Below are positions 57,936 to 64,000 of a stretch of 64,000 nucleotides of DNA, in pieces. A program made the translations under genes and the position numbers. The notes beneath the pieces were generated by a model, which saw nothing but the letters and a program-made list of their open reading frames with translations, searched no databases and was not told the origin of the DNA. The DNA comes from Chrysoperla carnea (Eukaryota; Arthropoda; Insecta; Neuroptera; Chrysopidae): assembly GCF_905475395.1 (NCBI RefSeq), contig NC_058340.1, positions 62,846,181 through 62,910,180 of the forward strand, in the 5' to 3' direction. Every line of letters begins with the position of its first letter. The stretch's first letter is position 1.

Positions 57936-59157
57936 CCATTGAAATTTTGACGGCCATTAAGTATTGCCGAACGAGGCCTTAGTCTCGCAGACGTAGGCGT
58001 AAGTTTCTAAATAATTTTTAAACTATTTAACCTTTAAAATAAGAGAAATCTAATTTTAAAATATTCCTTGTTTTTATGTTGAAAGAAGAAATATTTTAAA
58101 AAAAAGTCAAGGTAATTAGCACACTCGATGATGATGATAAAATTCTCTCTATTACGACTTCCTAGCACTGAACTAAAAACTAATATACTTTTAACATCAT
58201 CGGACAATGACATAGTTTTACTACCATAATATACCATTATAAATTATATATTACATACTCTTAATGGTGTCTCTCAAGTTAGCAAAGACGTTACGATGAA
58301 TATAAAAGAATTCTTATTTATTTTCAGGGAAAGAATTTAACTTCCCTTCAAATTCTTCGATTTTACGTTTCAGAGTACAGAGTATATCCATTTCCATTAG
58401 TACAATAAATAAGCCGGAAAATGTTGAACAACTCCGATTTCAAAAATTTTTTTGTGTACGTGTTCCTTAGACCTCTAGGAACATTCAGCCGCACTAACCT
58501 TGGCATTACAAAAAAACCTGAGAAAATAGGGTAGTTTTCCCATCCACAAAACTTTATAGTAACAATTCAAACAAATCAATATTTCACCTCAAAAATCGTC
58601 TCCCGAAGGTTTTTGAGGTCGTTGATCATGAATTCAAGGTTAAAAATCAACTGAATACGGTTGCACGGTTTGTAGCACTGAGTTGTTGGTCTAGTGTCTA
58701 ATTTCGATCTCTGATATACCAACCCCATAAAAATATGCTATATTTTTAACCATAGGAAATAAAAGATTCTTTACGCAACTTCTTATTTCTTTTACGAAAA
58801 ATTATTATTTTTTCTCTGTTAGCTTTACGGACGTTTGTAATGAATGGTTATGATATTCTCATTATCAAATTCTTATTTAAATTGTTGTAATTGAACTTAA
58901 GTTTAAAAGAAGGGGGAATTAATTCAAAGGTGTGTGTATGATTACACGCTACAGGTCACATTTCTTGAACGGGATTGTGATGGAAATTCAAACTCTTTGA
59001 TTGGGAAACACTCTAATTTACCTCATGATTGAAATACGTTTCAAAGGAGCCATCAGCCTACTGTAGTGAGCCTATTCTATCAATTCTGTGAGAGCTTAAT
59101 CGTTGAAGAAAGTTCCGATTTAACCATTTTTATCTGTAAAACAGCTTTTCTTTATAA
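57936..59157. other. AT-rich DNA, no gene seen
   Basis: No frame or repeat that I can support beyond simple AT-rich sequence. Confidence 0.5.
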
Positions 59158-59272
59158 ATTTTTTTCCCACCAAAGAATATTTAAGAGAATTCTTAAAAAT
59201 ATTTCATTGAGTAGTGTATATTTATATTTTTAAGTTTCACGCCAATCCAAAATTTGTACATAACAGCCTTAA
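59158..59272. repeat. Single end of TTAA family 2
   Basis: TAAGTTTCACGCCAATCCAA ... TACATAACAGCC-TTAA matches the right end of the full element at 60755-61208 (TTTCACGCCAATCAAAAATG, AACAGTCTTAA). The left end is missing. Confidence 0.5.
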
Positions 59273-59329
59273 CTATATTTTGGACCTTATTAACTCATCA
59301 ATGCTGCCAGATACAAGCATCAATAGGCA

Positions 59330-59518
59330 TCCGGGAGTTCCGTTTGTCAGCTTTTCTAAGACGACCGCCCCGAACTTAAGTCCGTTGACGTCAAAGCACT
59401 GCTTCAAAGTACTGCAGTTCATTGAGTAGTGGAGATGGGCCAATCCTTTTTCGGTACCACAACGGACTCTTTGGTCTAAGTGTGTCCCATCCCAGGACAG
59501 CCATTCTAACCTAACCTT
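59330..59518. repeat. GC-richer repeat fragment ending in TAACC units
   Basis: About 190 bases of clearly higher GC than the flanks, with CCGCCCCGAACTTAAGTCCG, GGGCCAATCCTTTTTCGGTA and CCATCCCAGGACAGCC, ending in CTAACCTAACCTTA. It looks like a non-LTR retroelement fragment. The 2-3 TAACC units resemble the insect telomere repeat but are too few to mean a telomere. Confidence 0.4.
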
Positions 59519-60030
59519 ATTAACTCACATATCGGTTATAGCGACCAATTACCGTTGGAATTAATATGCAATAACGACCGACATGTGTACAATATACACA
59601 TACTTTCACTTTAATATAAAAGTGTACATATCGCTTAAAACGATTATTGGCTATAATGATGAAATTTGTTCGTCCCTGCAAAGTCGTTATAATCGATTTT
59701 AACTGTAATTCCATTCGAGGTGTCCTATTTTGGTTTTACCAACAATGTTTACTTTCATAAAGTTCTTGAATTTATTCTGAACTTTGTCATCTAAATTACG
59801 CGCACCTTATTAAATATTGTTCAATGTTGAGAACACACAAGTGTGTCCATTGTTCTTCACGTTTTGCGTGGTATAATTACCAATAAAAAATTAATTAAAA
59901 TAATGTTGATGAATTACTACAGAGTTAAATAAACTTGAAATAATAAACGTTATATTATTATTTCAATCTATCTATGATTATTGTTATTTAGTTTTTTGTT
60001 GTTGTTTCATAAATTACTGTATAGTTCATT

Positions 60031-60050
60031 GAGCTGAGCTGAGCTGAGCA
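60031..60050. repeat. (GAGCT) microsatellite, four units
   Basis: Three GAGCT units followed by GAGCA. Short and probably of no functional meaning. Confidence 0.7.
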
Positions 60051-60689
60051 TGAGACTTGTAGTTGGTCTTTCCAACATCATGATCATCCTCTTGTGAATT
60101 CAACAGCATAGTTGCGCATTTCTCTAAATTATTGTGTGTGAGTGTCCTTTGTTTACCGTCATTTATTATAGAAATAGTATTTATCAAATAAAATGAATAT
60201 TTTGGAATTCTCGAATTAAATTGTTCAATTTGATTTTTTATCGAATAACTTCAGATATAAGATTTAAGAAGATTAAACGTAAATAACTCCGTAAATATGA
60301 AACTTAGAGATAAAAATATATTATTTTTGTTTGTGTACTATATTTTTTTATACAAATTTAAACCAAAGAGCATAGGATAGAGGAGAAGCAGCCCATATGA
60401 GCTAATGTAAAATCGTAGTATACGAGTTTCAGCGCCTCTACCGGGTCAGGCTTTCAAACTTAATAGTTAATAGTCACCCCCGCAAAGTAGTTAAACTTAA
60501 TAGCCATACCCGCAAAGGCCTACAAACTTAATAGTTGATCGCCTCAGACTCCAGATGTCACTTATAATTATACTTCTGCTTCTTGTCTATCCTATAGTCT
60601 TTGATTTAAACATCAAAGTCTTTCGATTATTATTAATGTTTATAATACACAATAAAGATAAATAACTTAGTTACAGATAATTAATAAAA

Positions 60690-60754
60690 TAAATACACAT
60701 ATTGCAAGAATCGAACCCGGGTCTCTTCTTAACCAATGAATGGTCTAACATTGC
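60690..60754 (-). mobile_element. Possible tRNA-like SINE piece (B box)
   Basis: The plus strand reads GAATCGAACCCGGGTCTC, so the minus strand has a B box (GGGTTCGATTC) of the tRNA type. A TTAA element begins directly beside it at 60755, so the upstream half may have been displaced. No full tRNA fold is visible. Confidence 0.35.
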
Positions 60755-61208
60755 TTAAGACTGTTCTATACACATTTTTGTTTGGGATGAATCTTTATAA
60801 TTTTTTTAAGAATTGCGATTATACTCTTTACTCTATCGAAGTGAAATTTAGATATGTTATTATAGGTAGTATTCATAATCGATCTGCCCTGGTTTATAAT
60901 ATTTTTCTAAAATTCTGATAATTTTTCCAATTTTCATTGTTTACACTCAGGTACTTTTTCTTATTCCACTGTACCTGAATGTGAACAATGAAAATTGAGA
61001 AAATTAACAGGATTTTCGAAAAATAAAAGTACAGTAAGAATATGAATACCTATAACATATCCAAATTTCAAATCGATAGAGTACAAGGGTACAGCGCAGT
61101 GCTTGAAATTCGTTTTTAATTTTGATCATTCTTATTTGGAAAATCGATTTTCTTTATAATTTTTTTTTAGTTTCACGCCAATCAAAAATGTGTATAGAAC
61201 AGTCTTAA
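60755..61208. mobile_element. TTAA-flanked palindromic element, family 2, full copy
   Basis: Starts TTAAGACTGTTCTATACACA and ends TGTGTATAGAACAGTCTTAA, exact inverted repeats including TTAA at both edges. The inverted arms continue imperfectly to the centre near 60970, where TTCATTGTTTACACTCAGGT faces its complement. 454 bases. TTAA duplications suggest piggyBac-type mobilisation. Partial copies: 27114 and 59158. Confidence 0.8.
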
Positions 61209-64000
61209 CATTGATCGATGGAGAATTAGTCCATATTTACCTCTTTCTGGCCTACTTGCCCTGAAATTCATGCCTAAGGAAATTTTTGATCTACTCATTA
61301 AAGACAGTTAAAATTCATAGTTTAAATAATTTAAACAGAAGTCATTTTCCTGGATTCTGCGGAATAATTTGACTAATTATTGAGTAATCACCATGTCCTA
61401 TTATCCTTTAAAAAATTGGTTAAAATTATATATATGTATTTGTGAAATTTATATTTCTGCAAAAGAATAGAAAATGCAAATTATTAGGGCAAAATATATA
61501 TTAGCTGAAGAGAGTGAAAATAGAGAAAATTAATTTTTTAAATCTTCCCAGTCGGGTTAATCATTCGAATGTAGCGTAAAAAATTGAACTTTCATTATGT
61601 TCATAATAAATTTTATGTTAAAAAATTTATTTTATTCAGAAAACAAAATAATGAAAATTTCGGTTACAGTAGTAGTAGAGGGAAAATTTATTACACCAAC
61701 AAAAAAAACTTTACTATTTTATAAATAAAGATAAAGTTATAACAGTGTTCTAGAAATACCAATTCACTATTCTTGTCTTTTCATGTGATATGAGCTCAAT
61801 CGTGTGTGTATATTATATTCTTGTGTCTTGAAGTAGTTTTTTTTGGGGGCCAAGTTCATTGGCCATACTATAGTGTGTTGTGTTATGTTATATATATATG
61901 TTTCACATGGTGGGCTAATGACTTTGCAAATTGACGTAAATAGGTTTATAAATTCATGTATGTGTATAATTATTTTTTTTCAAAATTTTAATTAATTTCT
62001 TTTGAATTGCAAATTTATTTATTTTTAATATTTACGAAAAAAATTAATCCACATAATAGTAGTTACAACAACTAACAACCCGTATTTTTTCAATACCCTG
62101 TGTATATCGAAATCTGTTGAACCTATGAAAAGATTTTCAGACACCAGTTTTTAAAACGATCATTTTTTGTCATAAAACCTGTCTCTTTAATGTTTTAAAA
62201 TAAATTTTTATGTGTCTATTTTTGTGGTTCGTGATGTGTGTTTCAATAGCGCATGCTCAAATCATCGAAACCATAAAATAATGAAATATAACAATTACTA
62301 AATTGTGGTTTTTAGCAAAACTAAATGAACCATTTGACATCAAAAGGAAAAAAAATAACAGTGAAAAAGCGTTTGAGAGGTAAATGAGCTCAAAATAGAA
62401 TGTCTCAAATGGAAATTCTATTTGAAACCATTTGCATGGGACTTGGGAAGATTCTTCACAGAAAAGAATTTAGAAAGCGAAGAGACGGGCAGCCGAAGTT
62501 TGACGTTTAAGCCTTTCTTTCTACTCTTTAAGATACTTGGTTCGTATCCTTAGGTTCCATGTTAATTATCGAATCTACACATTTTTTTACGAGTGTCTCA
62601 ACTTTGCTTGTTTTACTTCGAATTTTTTCCCATTCCGGTTGAACCAAGCACTTGATATCTCATGTTATGTTCAAAGTTCAGGAAACAGGATCATAATCGG
62701 AGTTGGTTTCATGGTGTGTCAACTCCATCAAGTATGATGGAGTATTTTTGAGCCTGCAGTAAGTCTCAAAGCACTTTAGCAAAAGATTGATGCCTACCTG
62801 GCTCTTGTCAATACGCCAAATTAATCTCGCGAAATTGTATGCTGTATCTTTTCAGTTTCTGTAGACTTATAGACTTAATTATTCAATCGTGAGGAACGGA
62901 GGTACCAATCCCATTCCAGTTTAGAGAAATAAGTCTGAGTCAAAAATTATTGTCTCTGAAATCTTAACAATAATGACCTTAAATTTAAACGAACGGATAT
63001 TAATTAGTCAAAAATAAAACGTTTAACAAAAATAAAATTAAGAAATGTTATTTCCTGTAGGAACTAATAAATTATAACTGTAACTGAACAAAAATAAATT
63101 GAATTTTGCGTTAGACAAATAAAGAACACCAAAAACACAATAATAAATGTTAATTTTAAAATGAAAATAAATGAATATGTATTTTTAAAAAGAAACAATA
63201 AACAATCTTCAATTAATTTATTTAAAAAGTTGTACATAACACGTGAATTTTAAGCAGCATTAAGCATTTATATACTACCAGATATCTGTATCTGTCGAGT
63301 CACGGCGGGGATGTGTGATGGCTAAAATTATTCTAAATTTAAAACAATTTTTTAATTGATTATTTCTGTTAAAATTGTATAATACAAGTTTTTAATCTTC
63401 TAACCAGCTATTTTATATTATATACTCAACCAAAGTATTAAAGGAATTCTTTTTTTAATACAAAATTTTACTTGCGGAAAATCATGGAATTAGGAACCAC
63501 AACCGCTCATTTGAAAACTTTTCCTTTTTAGACTTGCTAAAAAGTATATATCACTCCTTCGTTTTTACGTAGGGTAGAAATGGCGAGAAATGTTATCCCT
63601 AAATCTGAACATATAAAATGCTTTTTCCTGAATGACTGACGGATCTACGCACAGCCTAAACCGCTGATCGTAGAGACCTGACACTTGGAGGGTGTGTTCT
63701 TTGTATGACGAAGGCATCCGAAAAGAAAAAAAGTTTCCGAAATTCTACCCATAAAGGGATGACAAACGGGGACAAATTTTTTATGGGACAACGTGATTCC
63801 TTCTCCTTACAACGTAACATTTTTCCTCAAATCTAAAGATTTGGTAAAAATTGACCATATATGAAGCCCTTCTATTTTTGAAAATGTTGAACACTGAACT
63901 CCAGTATAAAAAGAGTATTTAAACAATTAACTAACTATCCATTACATTTACAGGTGTTAATACAACTATTTTGGGTCGATTTAATTTTTTGTGAACCAAT
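61209..64000. other. AT-rich DNA to window end, no gene seen
   Basis: No long frame. A 64-base stretch at 62316-62379 has a TTTTTAG acceptor, an open phase and a GTAAAT donor and could be an exon of a plus-strand gene, but support is weak. Remaining frames are short and low-complexity. Confidence 0.45.

Noticed and set aside
59508-59518. TAACC units resembling the insect telomere repeat
   Set aside because: Only two to three units at the end of a GC-richer repeat fragment; not a telomere or a clear telomeric insertion.
1-64000. CRISPR arrays, prokaryotic operons, endogenous viral genes or a new multi-gene defence system
   Set aside because: No regularly spaced direct repeats, no bacterial-type gene clusters and no viral protein frames were seen; the gene content is ordinary animal genes plus transposon debris.

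Overview
The window looks like nuclear DNA of an insect or another arthropod. It is very AT-rich, its genes are split by short and long GT-AG introns, its proteins are most like animal families (IDS, KIN17, PCM1, BCAS3), and the DNA between exons is crowded with short inverted-repeat transposons. I cannot fix the order; a hemipteran-like genome would fit. There is no operon structure, no CRISPR array and no sign of bacterial or viral genes.

Layout. (1) 1-2690: AT-rich intergenic DNA with a foldback repeat. (2) 2717-5101, minus: one-exon lysine/serine-rich protein of 794 aa with an internal repeat block, not recognised. (3) 6399-10713, minus: BCAS3 (rudhira), reconstructed here as six exons, 808 codons. 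(4) 13643-18234, plus: iduronate 2-sulfatase, four exons, 511 aa, all catalytic residues present; it is divergent from BCAS3. (5) 20535-21728, minus: KIN17, intronless, 397 aa. (6) 22568-45429, plus: PCM1 (pericentriolar material 1), 20 exons in continuous phase, about 1901 aa, divergent from KIN17 across about 840 bases. (7) 49376-51088, minus: a small two-exon gene (190 aa) of unknown function whose last exon I found by splice phase. (8) 51.2-64 kb: no convincing protein-coding gene; a possible untranslated first exon of a plus-strand gene ends at 53200, and the rest is repeats and AT-rich DNA.

The genes are ordinary housekeeping or cell-biological genes and do not form a pathway: lysosomal glycosaminoglycan breakdown (IDS), autophagy and cell migration (BCAS3), DNA/RNA metabolism (KIN17), centriolar satellites (PCM1). 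The real density of interest is in the repeats. There are at least ten families of palindromic or terminal-inverted-repeat elements, several with visible target-site duplications (TTAA, TA, or 8 bp). Many sit inside PCM1 and IDS introns, and several families have two or more copies here in different orientations. I found no convincing new multi-gene system. The most useful new items are three hidden exons (in BCAS3, PCM1 and the small minus-strand gene) and the TTAA-flanked and hAT-like short elements.
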